A stretch of 64,000 bases of DNA from Nothopassalora personata (taxonomy: Eukaryota; Ascomycota; Dothideomycetes; Mycosphaerellales; Mycosphaerellaceae): contig CM066296.1 in assembly GCA_033816765.1 (NCBI GenBank), positions 1,116,001 to 1,180,000 on the forward strand, written 5' to 3'. The position numbers were made by a program, and so were the translations under genes. Every line of letters starts with the position of its first letter. The first letter of the stretch is position 1. Below are positions 24,010-35,800 of the stretch, one piece after another. The notes under the pieces were generated by a model. That model saw only the letters and a list, made by a program, of their open reading frames with translations, was not told the origin of the DNA and made no database searches.

Positions 24010-25260
24010 CGACTAAAGGAGTTATATAACATATAATAAGCTTAAGTATTAATAGTAGTCTTCCGAACATAAGTAATCGTTAACGGTTATAGGACTAGGG
24101 TTATAATTAACTCTAGAGCGAGCGGGAATTTTACCTCCGAAGCATTTATTAGGACTAAAGGGATCGTAACCCGATATAAGAACGAAGGGTATAAATTAAT
24201 CGCGGTAGACGGATTATCCTTACCTAGCGTAGAACGAGAGACGATACCGTTACTACTAGCTATCTAACGGTACTACGAGGAAATTATCTTAGATGTTACT
24301 AACATAGCTAGTTATAAGATCGTACTAGGTATACCTTAGTTAAGAAAGCACAATCTAACTATTAACTAGAGAAGAGGAGTACTTACATTTAAGTAATGCG
24401 ATTGCGTTATCGACATTAATCCTACGTAGCGGTAGCGTTCGCTAGTAGATAAGGTAAAGAGATAGCTTAATCGAATAGAGCTTACGCCGACTAGAAGGAT
24501 AGAAGAACTACCTTCGACTGGGATAGACACTAGCGTAGGGCCGCCGGGTTACGAAGTTACTAGAAGTGATAGAAGTAACGCACTATCGAAGAATACTAAC
24601 ATCTTAGAGTTAAGTATTCCTAAGGAGTATCGTAAGTAGTCGCGACTCTTTAAAGAGGAGAGAGGTAAAACCGCCTTACCTAAGTACCGCCGATAGGATT
24701 ATAAGATTAGCATTTAGCTAGGGAAAGAGCCTCTATAGGGACCCCTATATTAAATGTCTAAGAAAGAGCTATAGACCCTACGAGAATAGCTAAAGGAGAA
24801 CCTAGCGAAAGGACGAATACGAAAATCGACCTTAAGCGTAGCATCTCTATGTATGTTTATTCTAAAGGTAAACGGGAAACTACGACTCGTATAAGACTAT
24901 CGAAAGTTAAACGAGATTACTATTAAGAACCGATATCTACTACTAAACATCGAAGAAGCATAGGATAGATTAACTGGATTAGACTAGTACACGAAGATCG
25001 ATTTATAAGACGCCTTCTATACTATCCGTATAGCGGAAGGAGAAGAATAGAAAACCGCATTTAGGACTCGATACGGGCTATACGAGTTCTTAGTTATGCC
25101 TTTTAGATTAACTAATGCACTAGCCGCATTCTAAGACCTAATTAACGAGACACTAAGAGATCTACTAGACGTATATGTTATTGCCTATATCGATAATATC
25201 CTTATCTATATAAAAGGGACACTCTAGTAGCATATACGACAAGTCTAGGACGTACTCGAG
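24010..25260 (+). pseudogene. A pol remnant, part 1 (protease and RT fingers/palm)
   Basis: Continues A after B. A protease-like region lies near 24,110-24,270 and reverse transcriptase runs to the catalytic box at 25186-25197, which reads YIDN rather than YIDD (TpG to TpA change). The piece ends at 25260, the insertion point of C, and continues at 37533. Confidence 0.75.
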
Positions 25261-25711
25261 TGTTACGGGTTAGATTAAGCTAATGCTTAGCGACTAATTA
25301 GAGCCTCTATAGTTAAGTAGGCGTAACTATAGCCGGAAAGGTACAGCTACCGTAGAGTAATCTATTGCTCTATATAATCTATAAAACAGATTAACAGATT
25401 AGAACAGAGTACGACACTAATTAATCTATTGCTCTATATAATCTATAAAGTAGATTAATCAATTAGAGCAGATCAATAATAATTTCCTTTGTATTTAGGA
25501 ACGCTAAGAACCCAGGCGTTTAACTTACTGTTTAATATTACTGTTTAGAATACACTATAACCTAACCTCTACCTTACTGCTACTTAGTCTTTATAAGACA
25601 AGACAGCTACTACTTTATTACTCTCCCTCGACTTCCTATCGGCCCGAGAACAAACCCGATTAAGCTTGTCTTCTTAACTTATAATATTATTAGGTTATAC
25701 TACACCTAACA
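25261..25711 (+). repeat. 5' LTR of element C
   Basis: 451 bp. Contains an internal repeat of taatctattgctctatataatctataaa (two copies near 25,360 and 25,423) and ggcgtttaa at 25515-25523. Confidence 0.9.
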
Positions 25712-25724
25712 GCTTTAAACGCCC
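25712..25724 (+). promoter_or_regulatory. Self-priming primer-binding site of C
   Basis: ttaaacgcc at 25715-25723 is the reverse complement of ggcgtttaa at 25515-25523 in the LTR, as in A. Confidence 0.55.
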
Positions 25725-25789
25725 TCTACGATAGGAGACCGATAGAGTAAACGGGGAACACCCGCCCCTAGTAAAGCAAGTAGAGCCCG

Positions 25790-27533
25790 ATGACCTTAGA
25801 CTACGAACAATGCTATTAATGCCTTAGCTACTTATATAGGTCACGACACCCTTAAGGTTAGTAAGCTAGAATACTACTATAGCGACCGAGACAAGTTCGA
25901 TACTTAGGTCTCTTAGATAGACATGTACTTCTTATTTAACTCTATACCTAAGAACCTTAAGCCTATCTTTACTACTACCTTCTTAAGAGGACGAGTATAG
26001 CATTAGGTTAAACTATTCCTTAGGAAATACCTAGATAGTAACGGAGAAGACAATACCAACGGAATCTTTAGGTTATATAACTATCTTAAGTATACTATAA
26101 AGAGCGTCTTTAGTATCTCTAATAAGATTACTACTACCGTTCGTGTTATTTAGCATTTAACCTAGAAGACATCTACTACCGAATATGCTACCAAATTCTA
26201 GGAATACGCGTAACTTACCGATTAGGACGACGAAGCACTTTAAGTTATGTACCGGAGAGGACTAAAGGAGCATGTTAAGGACGAGTTAATAAGGGACGGT
26301 CGGAAGATCGATAGCTTAGGCGACCTCGTTAGAGTTACGATTAATCTTAACGATAAGCTCTACGAGAGAGCTATAGAACGACGATACGATTCTAAGGTAT
26401 CCGGAAAGGCTAGATATACACTAGGCTATAACAACCGTAATAGAGGCTTCTACGATAACTATAATAATAAGCCTAGGGACAAACCGTACTACGGACTATA
26501 GCTAATAGAACTCGACGTTACCGAGAAAGGTCGTAAGATTAGGAATAGCAACGGGAATAGAGCATCCCGGAGTTTAAAAGAAATACGAACTTACTACGGA
26601 TATAGTAAACCTAGCTACCTAGTAAGGGACTACCGCGGTAAGAATATAGTACGCCGCGAACAGTTTAATATAATGTAACCCCGAACTAGTAAATCTAAGA
26701 GTAGCGTTAGATCTTAAGGAGATACCGACTATACTCGGAGAGTAGGGGAGAGAGCTAGTAATAGAAGCACGACGCCTCTCCTAGACCCCTTAGAAGGACG
26801 AGGAGTATACTATAGGTAGTAAATAGTAGTTATTCTATTTAATGCGAAGAACTAACTACGACAGTTTAACATAATAACACAAAGAGTCGACTACGAGATC
26901 GAATCCGAGTCTCGAAATAGTTATAGAAGCCTTTATTAGCGATTCTATTACTAAGACTCGTGTTAAGTCTACTACGCCGCGAAGTTAGGCGTAGGGTATT
27001 AGCCTTAGTAACCGAGAGGAACCCTAGGAGCGATGTATAGGCAAAACGCTACGCTCCGAGAAGTAGATATTGACGAATCCTACTTTAACGATAATAGAAG
27101 CGATAAGGAAAACTAAGACCTAGGATAGAACGGATCGTAGTTACCGGAACTATAGGAAGAAAGTTAAGAAACTACCGGGCTAGATACTATTAAGGAAGAT
27201 TAGGGTCCGGAAGAATTAAGCGAAGAAGATTCCTCCGAAGGAGAAGAGAGCGATACTAACGACGACAACTAACAACTAACCTTAACAATTAATACGCCTA
27301 AGAAATTATATAATATAATCGTACACCTATAAAGAAGGCACGAGGAATTTCTACCTAAGATAGGCGGACGTAGGATGCTATACTCTATTAAGTTTAATAA
27401 GACACTCGACACCCTACGAGGCATAGCCTAGGGATACCTACTTATAGAAACAACCGAGAATCTAGTAACCGCTATTATAGAACGACTACCGATAGGGAGC
27501 CGAATAATAGGAACCGGATATCTTATACCGTTA
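25790..27533 (+). pseudogene. C gag remnant
   Basis: Very similar to the gag of A. It has an 84-codon open piece at 26247-26501 and a zinc knuckle near 26,580-26,640 in which the Cys/His ligands read Tyr. Interrupted at 27538 by element D; gag resumes at 32851. Confidence 0.75.
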
Positions 27534-27538
27534 GGAAC

Positions 27539-27791
27539 TGTTGAGAATATGCAGGTCATCGGGTTAAAGAGGTTGGGGTCTACCGGACCCCAACATGTGG
27601 TTGCCCCGCAACAGGATTACGTGGCTGGATCAGGGGTATAAGACTCATCCGAACAGATGAGTCTGCCTCTTATCCTTTACATCCACATCCGCGATACTTG
27701 TTCATAGAGACACGCTATCCCATTGGGTCCTTCTTCGTCCTAAGGCAAGATTCCATCTTCCAGTGGCTGCGCAACTCGTACCTGTTCAACA
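27539..27791 (+). repeat. 5' LTR of element D
   Basis: 253 bp, TGTTGAG...CAACA, apparently identical to 32593-32845. Confidence 0.95.
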
Positions 27792-27803
27792 GGTTATGAG
27801 CCC
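27792..27803 (+). promoter_or_regulatory. Primer-binding site of D (initiator tRNA-Met half)
   Basis: ggttatgagccc follows the LTR directly and is complementary to the initiator tRNA-Met anticodon arm, as in B. Confidence 0.8.
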
Positions 27804-28305
27804 GAGTTTGCCTAATTGGATCTCGTCTTACTCGAAGTCGTAACGCAGTTATTCCTCTGCAGGATAAAGGAAGGGCAGACTGGAGGCCGCCTCCGCATTG
27901 CACAGGAAGCTACAGCTCGCTGTAGGTGCATATCAGTCGTGAAAGCGCCTAGTGAGACACTATCAGTCTTTGACCGACTCAGAGGGTCGGAAGAGAAGCC
28001 TGTGTCAATACCCCAGACAGGTGGGCGAGCCTACTGGGAAGAGTCGCTCTCAGGACACCGCGTCGTCCTCACCGACTAACTGTTCCGTCTGAGAGAGTCG
28101 CAGTGTCTCAGAACACCCTCCCCTGAGAGAGTTACAGACAGCGTCTCAGAACACGATCCTACGACCGATTATCCCCTCTCCGGCCGACAGCCATCCTGTC
28201 CGCCATCAACCACGCGTTCGACTTATCCCCTCGATACCGCGAACGACCGAATACCTATCGACTCCGTGGGCAGCCATCCTGACCCACACACACATACACA
28301 AAAGC
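27804..28305 (+). other. D leader between primer site and gag
   Basis: About 500 bp without a convincing gene. It contains an imperfect direct repeat (gagag...cagtgtctcagaacac then gagag...cagcgtctcagaacac, about 28,091-28,155). Short ORFs here are by chance. Confidence 0.6.
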
Positions 28306-29889
28306 ATGGAGTCCGAAACTGGACACAGCAGCCTTGGGAGAAGGAGGGCAGCCCCCATCCTCGCCAAGGACAACTGGAGAACATGGTTCTCCTTGATGCA
28401 AGACCATCTTGAGGCCCAAGATGTGTACTGGGTAGTGGACGGAAGCAACCCACTGTCTAGCACCCCAAGCTCCTCAACACCATCTGAATCATCTACCTCC
28501 CAATCTGGACTTCAAGAATCAAGATACAGTCCAGCCGGCAGAAAGGCTAATGCAAAGGCAAGATATGAGATCTTTATCTGCCTTTCGCAAGATGACCAAG
28601 ACGAGGTGTTGGAGATAAGAGAAGCTGGGGAGATCTGGCTCAAGATGAGAGCGAAGTACAGCAGGGTTCATGCTGCACATGCAATGGCAGTTGTTCAAGA
28701 GTTGATCAACTTCAGAATGACAGAGAACATGACTATCAGGCAGGCCTGGGTCCATCTTGGCAACCTTGCACGAAGGATTGCCGAAGTCGACCCAGGAGAG
28801 GCTCACTACAAAGAGCCTACAAGGAAGCTGAAGCATCTGCTTCAGGCTCTGCCTGAGGTGTATCTTGAGACGAAGAACACCATCCTGGCCCAGCCAGGAC
28901 TGTCATACGAAGATTGTCTGCAACTGCTTGAGTCACATGAATCCAGACTGGAGGTCGCATCCAAAGAAACAGCGATGTTTGCGGGAAGAGGTTACCAGGG
29001 CAAGATCACCTGCCATCTCTGTGATGGTGATCATCTCATCAAAGAATGCCCACACCTCTCCGGCGCCAAGCAGACTGTCAAGAAGGACAAGCACAACAGA
29101 GGAAGGACCTCTGTTGTAAAGAGACAATTATCACCACCGAGAAAACGCTCGCAATCCCCAAACCTAAAGGATATGCTCAAGGCGGTGAATGACCTTACGA
29201 AGCAGATGAAGGAGGGCCAAAAGAAGCCTAAAGCCTCCTCATCCAAGCCTGCAAGGGCACACGTAACCCAAGAAGACACATCAGATTCTGAAGCACCCCT
29301 AGAAGATGATGATGTCGATGAGGTTGCCCATTCCACTGTGGAAGCCAAAGGCAAATACCCCTCCTCAGAGTGGTTGCTTGACTCTTGTGCCTCGTCCCAC
29401 ATGACTGACCAAGATTCACTTTTCAGGACACTGAAGCCTCTCGGGAAGAGAAAGTGGATCAAGGTTGGAGGTGGCTTTCTCCATGCCACGCATGTGGGAA
29501 GCGCAGTGATGGGTGGTCCCTCTGGGAAACAGATTGTCTTGGAAAACGTTTTGCTTGTTCCTGGCCTTGGAGTTAGTCTTGTTTCGTGGAACCAGTTCAG
29601 CCATCAGTTTGCTGTCCAACCACCCAGTTTCACCCTCAAGTCCCTCTCTGGAAAACCAGTTGTCCAGACAAAGATGAAGGGAGGAGTTCCATTCATTCAG
29701 ACTATCTCTGAACAGCTTGAGCCCATATCACATGCCTTGCTGGCTCAAGACGATGAAATGGAACATGCTATGGCATCTACTGGATCTGAAGATCAGTGGG
29801 AGCTATGGCATAGAAGATGTGCACACCTTGGCAAGGGGTTGCTGAGAAATCTACACCGAGTTACTGACAAGAATGGAAGATGCAGGTAG
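28306..29889 (+). CDS. D ORF1: Gag, protease and start of integrase (527 aa)
   Basis: Gag forms roughly residues 1-230. A CCHC-type knuckle near residue 235 reads CHLCDGDHLIKEC (Cx2Cx3Hx4C, one residue shorter than the usual Cx2Cx4Hx4C). The aspartic protease site near residue 358 reads LLDSCASSHM, where copia proteases normally have DSG: Gly is replaced by Cys through one transversion that RIP does not explain. The frame then enters the GAG-pre-integrase region (ELWHRRCAHLG near residue 497) and stops 30 codons later. The ATG at 28306 is the first in frame. ORF2 overlaps the end in another frame, and a deletion there removes the integrase zinc-finger cysteines. Confidence 0.85.
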   Translation: MESETGHSSLGRRRAAPILAKDNWRTWFSLMQDHLEAQDVYWVVDGSNPLSSTPSSSTPSESSTSQSGLQESRYSPAGRKANAKARYEIFICLSQDDQDEVLEIREAGEIWLKMRAKYSRVHAAHAMAVVQELINFRMTENMTIRQAWVHLGNLARRIAEVDPGEAHYKEPTRKLKHLLQALPEVYLETKNTILAQPGLSYEDCLQLLESHESRLEVASKETAMFAGRGYQGKITCHLCDGDHLIKECPHLSGAKQTVKKDKHNRGRTSVVKRQLSPPRKRSQSPNLKDMLKAVNDLTKQMKEGQKKPKASSSKPARAHVTQEDTSDSEAPLEDDDVDEVAHSTVEAKGKYPSSEWLLDSCASSHMTDQDSLFRTLKPLGKRKWIKVGGGFLHATHVGSAVMGGPSGKQIVLENVLLVPGLGVSLVSWNQFSHQFAVQPPSFTLKSLSGKPVVQTKMKGGVPFIQTISEQLEPISHALLAQDDEMEHAMASTGSEDQWELWHRRCAHLGKGLLRNLHRVTDKNGRCR

Positions 29890-32558
29890 AAAACGTCGCA
29901 AGATGCTTCCTATCTGCAATCAGAAGTGACGGTGCAAGGGAGATTCTCGCCTTGCTGAAGCAGTGGGAGAAGGAGTTTGGCATCCAGATGGACACGACCG
30001 ATGCCTACAACTCACTTCAGAATGGTCCTGTGGAGAGATCAATTCAAGCCTCTGAGAACACAGTGAGAGCAATGCTGGAAGACTCAAACATGCCAGTCGA
30101 ATTCTGGCCAGAAGCCCTCCTTGCTCAAACTGTGGTGAGAAACAGGCTCCCAAATGGACCCATTGTAGTTGGTATCGCTCTTTCGCCGGAAGAAGCCTTC
30201 ACTGGCCAGGTACCATCTGTTGACCATTTGAGAGTCTGGGGATGCAAAGCAGTGGTCTATGTAGATCCGAGGTCCCATCCTCAAGGCTTGAGAAGAGACA
30301 AGCTGATGAATAGGGGCAAAGAAGCTGTGTTCGTGGGCTACAATGAGAACACCACGAAGCAATGGCTGTTCTGGGAGCCTGACATGCGAGCTATCAAGGC
30401 CCACAGCCAGGTCGACTGGTTCGAGAATGAGAAGGGGGGTGATATGGATCTTGGCATCACCTTCACCAACCAGTCGAACAAAGCGCCGCAGCGTGTTCCT
30501 GTTGGACGACCTGGTCGACCCGGTCGCCCAATTGGGATGTCACCCGCGGGTGACATCTCACCGGGACAAAGTTCGACCGGGGCCGGCGCCGCAGGAATCC
30601 CCAATTCATCAAAACCACCACCACAGCCAGCAAAGCCGCTGTTTGTACAACTTCCCCCACCTCCAAAAGACATGGGAGAATACCAGAAGATTGGAGACGA
30701 GGGGACTCCAGGAGAAAACGAGGAAGATCCCATTCAGGAGGACCAGCCTCAACAGCCATCCCAACTTGCAGGCAACAAGAGGTCAAGGGGGGATGGAGAT
30801 GATGGCTCTGCTGAGCATGAAGCCAAGCATCACAGGGCATTGATTGCCCAGATGTTTCATCTTGATCCAACCATGAGCTGGGTTGAGGAAATCCTGAATG
30901 ACGTGGAAGAGTATGCATTTGCTGCTGTTGGGCAGGCCATAGCCTACCAGCAGGAAGTGCCAATCCCAAAGTCCTATAAGGAGGCAGTGGGAGACCCCAA
31001 TTGGGGACATATGTGGAAAGAGGCAATCCAGAAAGAACTTATTGCCTTGGAAAGCAACAACACCTTGGAACCAGTTGTACCGCCAAAGGGTGCCAACCTG
31101 GTTACATCCAAGTGGGTCTTTGATGTGAAAAGGATGATCAGTGGAGCCATAGAGAAGTTCAAGGCAAGACTGGTTGCAAGAGGATTTTCACAGAAATATG
31201 GTGTTGACTTCGAAGAGACCTTTGCGCCTACTGTCAGGCATGATACCCTCAGGGTGTTCATGGCTGTAGTGTACGAGAAGGATCTCGAGATGCACCAGGT
31301 GGATGTGAACAATGCTTTCACCGAGAGCAGTCTTCTTGAAGACATCTACATGATCCCACCCCTAGGTGTTGAGGTTCCCCCGAACATGGTCTTCAAGGTC
31401 TTACGCAGCCTTTACGGACTCAAACAAGCAGCCAGAGACTGGAACAAACTCTGTGTTGCCAAGCTGGAACAGATTGGATTCACCCAGTCCCAGGTGGATC
31501 CATGCCTACTCATTCACAAAGGGAGAGACATCATGATTCTCACCCATGTGGATGACATCCCTATTGCAGCTCCGAAGCTGTCAGATATTCAGTGGTTCAA
31601 GGCTGAATTTGGACGCGTGTTCAAGATCAAAGATCTTGGGGAACCTGAGAAGATCCTCGGAATGAGGATCACGAGAGATAGGTCCCAAGGAACTCTCAAG
31701 CTCGATCAGGGACACTATGTTCAAACCAACCTTGCCAAGATGAATATGGCTAGAGAGAAGGCTACACCAACCCACTCACCCATGGATAGCTACGAAGACT
31801 TGAAACCTACGGCTACAATGGATGAGAGGTGCAACAAGCAGGATTACCAGAGCTACAATGGTACCTGGATGTGGCCAATGACAATGACAAGACCGGACCT
31901 TGCTTTCCCCCTTGGAAGAATCAGCTCATATGTGGCCGACCCGTCAAAGCAACACATGAGAGCTTTGAAGAAACTCTCCCGCTATCTCAGATCATACCCT
32001 GATCTTGGATTGATGTTCAAGCGCGGTGGAGGTGTTCTCCAGGGGTACTCAGACTCTGACTATGCTATGGACAAAGCAGACAGAGTCTCAATCCTTGGGC
32101 ATGTGTGGCTCCTCTGCGGATCCCCTGTGTCCTGGATGAGTAAGAAGCAGAAGTCTGTTGCAACATCAACAATGGAGGCTGAGTTCATGGCCATGAACGC
32201 AGCCGCAAAGCAGTCGCAGTTCCTTGCTGCAGTCCTCCGAGAAATGAGGTGTCCAGAGCTTGTTGGAGAATGTTCTTTCCAGCCAAGCGTCAAGGCATGC
32301 AAGAGTACTGTTGACGAGCTGAGACCAGTGAAGCTCATGGGCGACAACCAAGCAGCTTTGACCCTTGTCAAAGATGCCCATGTGCACGAGAGGTCAAAGC
32401 ACATTGATGTTGCATACAACTACGTCAGACATCTCTGGTGGCAGAAGAAGATTGCAGTGGAGTACTGCCATACAAAGAACATGGTTGCTGATGGGTTAAC
32501 CAAACCCCTTAGTGGCCAGCAGTTTCAAAACTTTGTGAGGCAGCTCCAGCTTGCATAA
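29880..32558 (+). CDS. D ORF2: integrase C-part, reverse transcriptase, RNase H (892 aa)
   Basis: The frame opens in the late integrase core (AIRSDGAREILALL...QNGPVERS), so the final catalytic Glu region is present but the first catalytic Asp is missing. Compared with family layout, roughly 130 residues are absent between ORF1 and ORF2. Reverse transcriptase spans about residues 400-640 with SKWVFDVKR, the VDVNNAF box and catalytic THVDD near residue 554. RNase H lies at about 720-860 with GYSDSDYA, TMEAEFMA, GDNQAA and KHIDVAYNYVRH. The listed ATG is probably not a native start; the pieces were likely one polyprotein before a deletion with frameshift. Confidence 0.85.
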   Translation: MQVENVARCFLSAIRSDGAREILALLKQWEKEFGIQMDTTDAYNSLQNGPVERSIQASENTVRAMLEDSNMPVEFWPEALLAQTVVRNRLPNGPIVVGIALSPEEAFTGQVPSVDHLRVWGCKAVVYVDPRSHPQGLRRDKLMNRGKEAVFVGYNENTTKQWLFWEPDMRAIKAHSQVDWFENEKGGDMDLGITFTNQSNKAPQRVPVGRPGRPGRPIGMSPAGDISPGQSSTGAGAAGIPNSSKPPPQPAKPLFVQLPPPPKDMGEYQKIGDEGTPGENEEDPIQEDQPQQPSQLAGNKRSRGDGDDGSAEHEAKHHRALIAQMFHLDPTMSWVEEILNDVEEYAFAAVGQAIAYQQEVPIPKSYKEAVGDPNWGHMWKEAIQKELIALESNNTLEPVVPPKGANLVTSKWVFDVKRMISGAIEKFKARLVARGFSQKYGVDFEETFAPTVRHDTLRVFMAVVYEKDLEMHQVDVNNAFTESSLLEDIYMIPPLGVEVPPNMVFKVLRSLYGLKQAARDWNKLCVAKLEQIGFTQSQVDPCLLIHKGRDIMILTHVDDIPIAAPKLSDIQWFKAEFGRVFKIKDLGEPEKILGMRITRDRSQGTLKLDQGHYVQTNLAKMNMAREKATPTHSPMDSYEDLKPTATMDERCNKQDYQSYNGTWMWPMTMTRPDLAFPLGRISSYVADPSKQHMRALKKLSRYLRSYPDLGLMFKRGGGVLQGYSDSDYAMDKADRVSILGHVWLLCGSPVSWMSKKQKSVATSTMEAEFMAMNAAAKQSQFLAAVLREMRCPELVGECSFQPSVKACKSTVDELRPVKLMGDNQAALTLVKDAHVHERSKHIDVAYNYVRHLWWQKKIAVEYCHTKNMVADGLTKPLSGQQFQNFVRQLQLA

Positions 32559-32584
32559 GGGATTGTTGGAGACCTTCTGACCTG

Positions 32585-32592
32585 AGTGGGAG
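32585..32592 (+). other. Polypurine tract of D
   Basis: gagtggga-type purine-rich run immediately before the 3' LTR. Confidence 0.6.
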
Positions 32593-32845
32593 TGTTGAGA
32601 ATATGCAGGTCATCGGGTTAAAGAGGTTGGGGTCTACCGGACCCCAACATGTGGTTGCCCCGCAACAGGATTACGTGGCTGGATCAGGGGTATAAGACTC
32701 ATCCGAACAGATGAGTCTGCCTCTTATCCTTTACATCCACATCCGCGATACTTGTTCATAGAGACACGCTATCCCATTGGGTCCTTCTTCGTCCTAAGGC
32801 AAGATTCCATCTTCCAGTGGCTGCGCAACTCGTACCTGTTCAACA
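32593..32845 (+). repeat. 3' LTR of element D
   Basis: 253 bp, apparently identical to 27539-27791. Followed by the duplicated target ggaac. Confidence 0.95.
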
Positions 32846-32850
32846 GGAAC

Positions 32851-35800
32851 ATTTATATCGAATAAATTACGTAACGTAGTGTAACACGCACGCGCACTCT
32901 ACTTAGAAACGTAGAAGATCTAGGAACGTTACCGAATGTAGGTATAGATATAGAAAGGCTCGCGCTAGGTTTAAGCGTAGGCCTCGAGACACGAAGTACG
33001 ACGTTCTATATACGAATAGGGAAAAGGATTAACTCCCTAGGAATAAGCGACCGAAGGGAGTTATATAATACTAAAAAGGCTTAAGCATTACTAACGATAA
33101 TAGTGTTTCGAACTAAGATTATCGTTAACGGGCATAAGATAGATACTATAATAGATTCCGGAGTAAGCGGGAACTTTACCTCCGAATCATTTATTATAAG
33201 ACATAGGATCGCTACCTATAAGAAGAAAGAGGGTTATAAATTAATCGCGGTAGACGGATTATCCTTACCTAGTATAGAGCGCGAGGCGATACCGCTACTA
33301 CTTACTATCTAACGGCACTACGAGGAGATTATCTTAGATATTACTAACATAGCTAGTTATAACATCGTACTAGGTATACCTTAGTTAAGAAAGCATAATC
33401 TAGTAATCGACTAGAGAAGAGGAGTACTTATATTTAGGGAATGTAACTACGTTATCGACATTTAGCCTACGTAGCGGCAGCGTTCGCTAGTAGATAAGGT
33501 AAAGAGACAGCTAAATAGGATATAGCTTACGCCGAATAGAAGGATAGAAGAACTACCTTCGACCGGGATAGATACTAGCGTAGGGCCGCCGGGTTACGAA
33601 GTTACTAGTAGTAATAGAAGTAACGTACTATCGAAGGATACTAACATCTTAGAGTTAAGTATTCCTAAAGAGTATCGTAAGTAGTCGCGACTCTTTAAAG
33701 AGGAAAGAGGTAAGGATGCCTTACCTAAGCACTAACTATAGGATTATAAGATAAACATTTAGCTAGGGAAAGAGCCTCTATAGGGACCCCTATATTAAAT
33801 GTCTAAGAAAGAGCTATAGACCCTACGAGAATAGCTAAAGGAGAAGCTAGCTAAAGGATAGATAAGAAGATCCACCTTAAGTGTAGGAACTCTATATATG
33901 TTCGTTCTAAAAGTAAACGGGAAGTTACGACTCGTATAAGACTATAGGAAGTTAAACGAGATTACGATTAAGAACCGATACCCGCTACCTAACATCGAAG
34001 AAGCATAAGATAGATTAACCGGATTAGACTAGTACACGAAGATTAACCTACGAGATGCCTTCTACGCTATACGGATAGTAGAAGGAGAAGAATAGAAAAC
34101 CGCTTTTAGAATAAGATACGGACTTTACGAATTCTTCGTTATACTAATAGGATTAACTAACGCACCCGCATCCTATTAGGACCTTATTAACGAAACACTT
34201 AGAGACCTACTCGACGTATACGTTATCGCTTACATAGACGATATATTAGTCTATACGAAAGGATCCCTTTAGAATTACATAAAGTAAGTCTAGGACGTAT
34301 TCGAACGACTTACGCGTTTAGGATTTAAGACAGCACCCGAGAAATGCAAATTCTATAAGAAGGAAGTTAAATTCTTAGGCTTTATTATTAGCACTATAGG
34401 GATAACGATCGACCCTACGAAGACATAGTTAATTATAGAATAGCTAGAACTAAAAACAGTTAAGGACGTACAATTATTCCTTAGACTAGCGAACTACAAC
34501 CGGAAATTCATTAAGGACTATATAAAGACAATAGCACTAATAACGATACTTATAAAAAAAGACGTTACCTAGAAATAGGGAAAGAAACAGATTAAAGCGT
34601 TTAAGAAACTTAAGGAATAATACGCTTTAGCCCCTACGCTTCGACTATTCGATAGTAGTAAGGAAGTCTATATCGAGACCGATACGTCTAATATAGCAAT
34701 AGGCGCGTGTCTAACATAGACACACAATAGGTAGAGACACCTAGTAGCCTATTACTCCCGGAAAATAACTATAGCGGAACAGAACTACGACATCTATAAT
34801 AAAGAGCTTCTAGCTATTATTGCTACTATATAACATTAGAGAGTATATGTCGAGGGCCTACCGAAGTTAACGATTCTTTCTAACTATAAGAATCTTACGT
34901 ACTTTACGACGACGAAAGAACTTACCCGAAGACAAGCCCGCTAGTCGGAGCTACTAGGGCAATACAAGTTCGAAATTAAATATACTCTAGGAAGAGAGAA
35001 CGGCCGCGCCGACGCGCTAAGTTAAAGAAGCGACTATATAAAAGGAAAAGAACTAGTATAACACAAAATATTAAAGACAAACCCCGACGGAAGTCTTAGT
35101 GTAAACACGAGAGAATTTAATAACATCGTACGGATACTAGGCGATAAGGATGAACAATTCCCTATATCGTAAGGGAAATACTAGGTACTAAGGGATCGAG
35201 AAGAAGAATGTATACGATAACATTACGACGGACTAACTTATAGACACCCTAGAACTTTAAAGACAATAGACCTAATATAACGTAGTTTCTCATTCCTATA
35301 GATAAGACTTAAGGTATTACGCTACATTAAACAATGCGTACACTACTAACGAAACAAGGCTGCGAGACATACAAAATACGGTTATCTATAGTTTAGGACA
35401 CTACTAACAAAACTATAGGACGAAGTTATAATAGACTTTATTACGAAACTCCTACCGTTAAGAGACTAAGTTACGAAATAACTATACGACATAATACTAG
35501 TTATAGTTAATAGACTTACGAAATACGTATACTTCATTCCTACATTAGAGACATATAATGTAGAGTAGCTCGGATACCTTGTACTAGATAGACTTATCCG
35601 GTACTACGGATTCCCTTAAGCGTTTATAACAGATAGAGATAAGCTATTTACATTGAACTACTAGAAGACGCTTATAGGAACGATCGGAATTAAATATAAG
35701 CTGTTAATAGCATATTATCCGGAGATAGACGGACAAACCGAAAGGATAAATTAAACACTCGAGTAATACCTACGACACTACATTAACTACGCATAAGACA

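Larger units (their letters stand above)
27539..32845 (+). mobile_element. Element D: young Ty1/copia element without RIP
   Basis: 5,307 bp inserted in the gag of C and flanked by ggaac (27534-27538 and 32846-32850). The two 253-bp LTRs look identical by eye, which implies recent insertion. CpA and TpG are normal, codons look functional and two long ORFs remain, unlike every retroelement around it. However, the integrase core is largely missing between the two ORFs, so D probably needs enzymes supplied in trans. Confidence 0.95.

Noticed and set aside
27715..28463. Short ORFs on both strands in the LTR and leader of D
   Set aside because: They overlap LTR and leader sequence and the antisense of gag. 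No family-like content.
29880..29882. ATG 29880 as a true start of a separate pol gene
   Set aside because: The frame begins inside the integrase core. Copia elements normally make one polyprotein, so a deletion with frameshift explains it better.
28519..32419. Minus-strand ORFs of 60-190 codons under D gag-pol
   Set aside because: Shadows of the real pol frames, a usual effect in stop-poor coding sequence.
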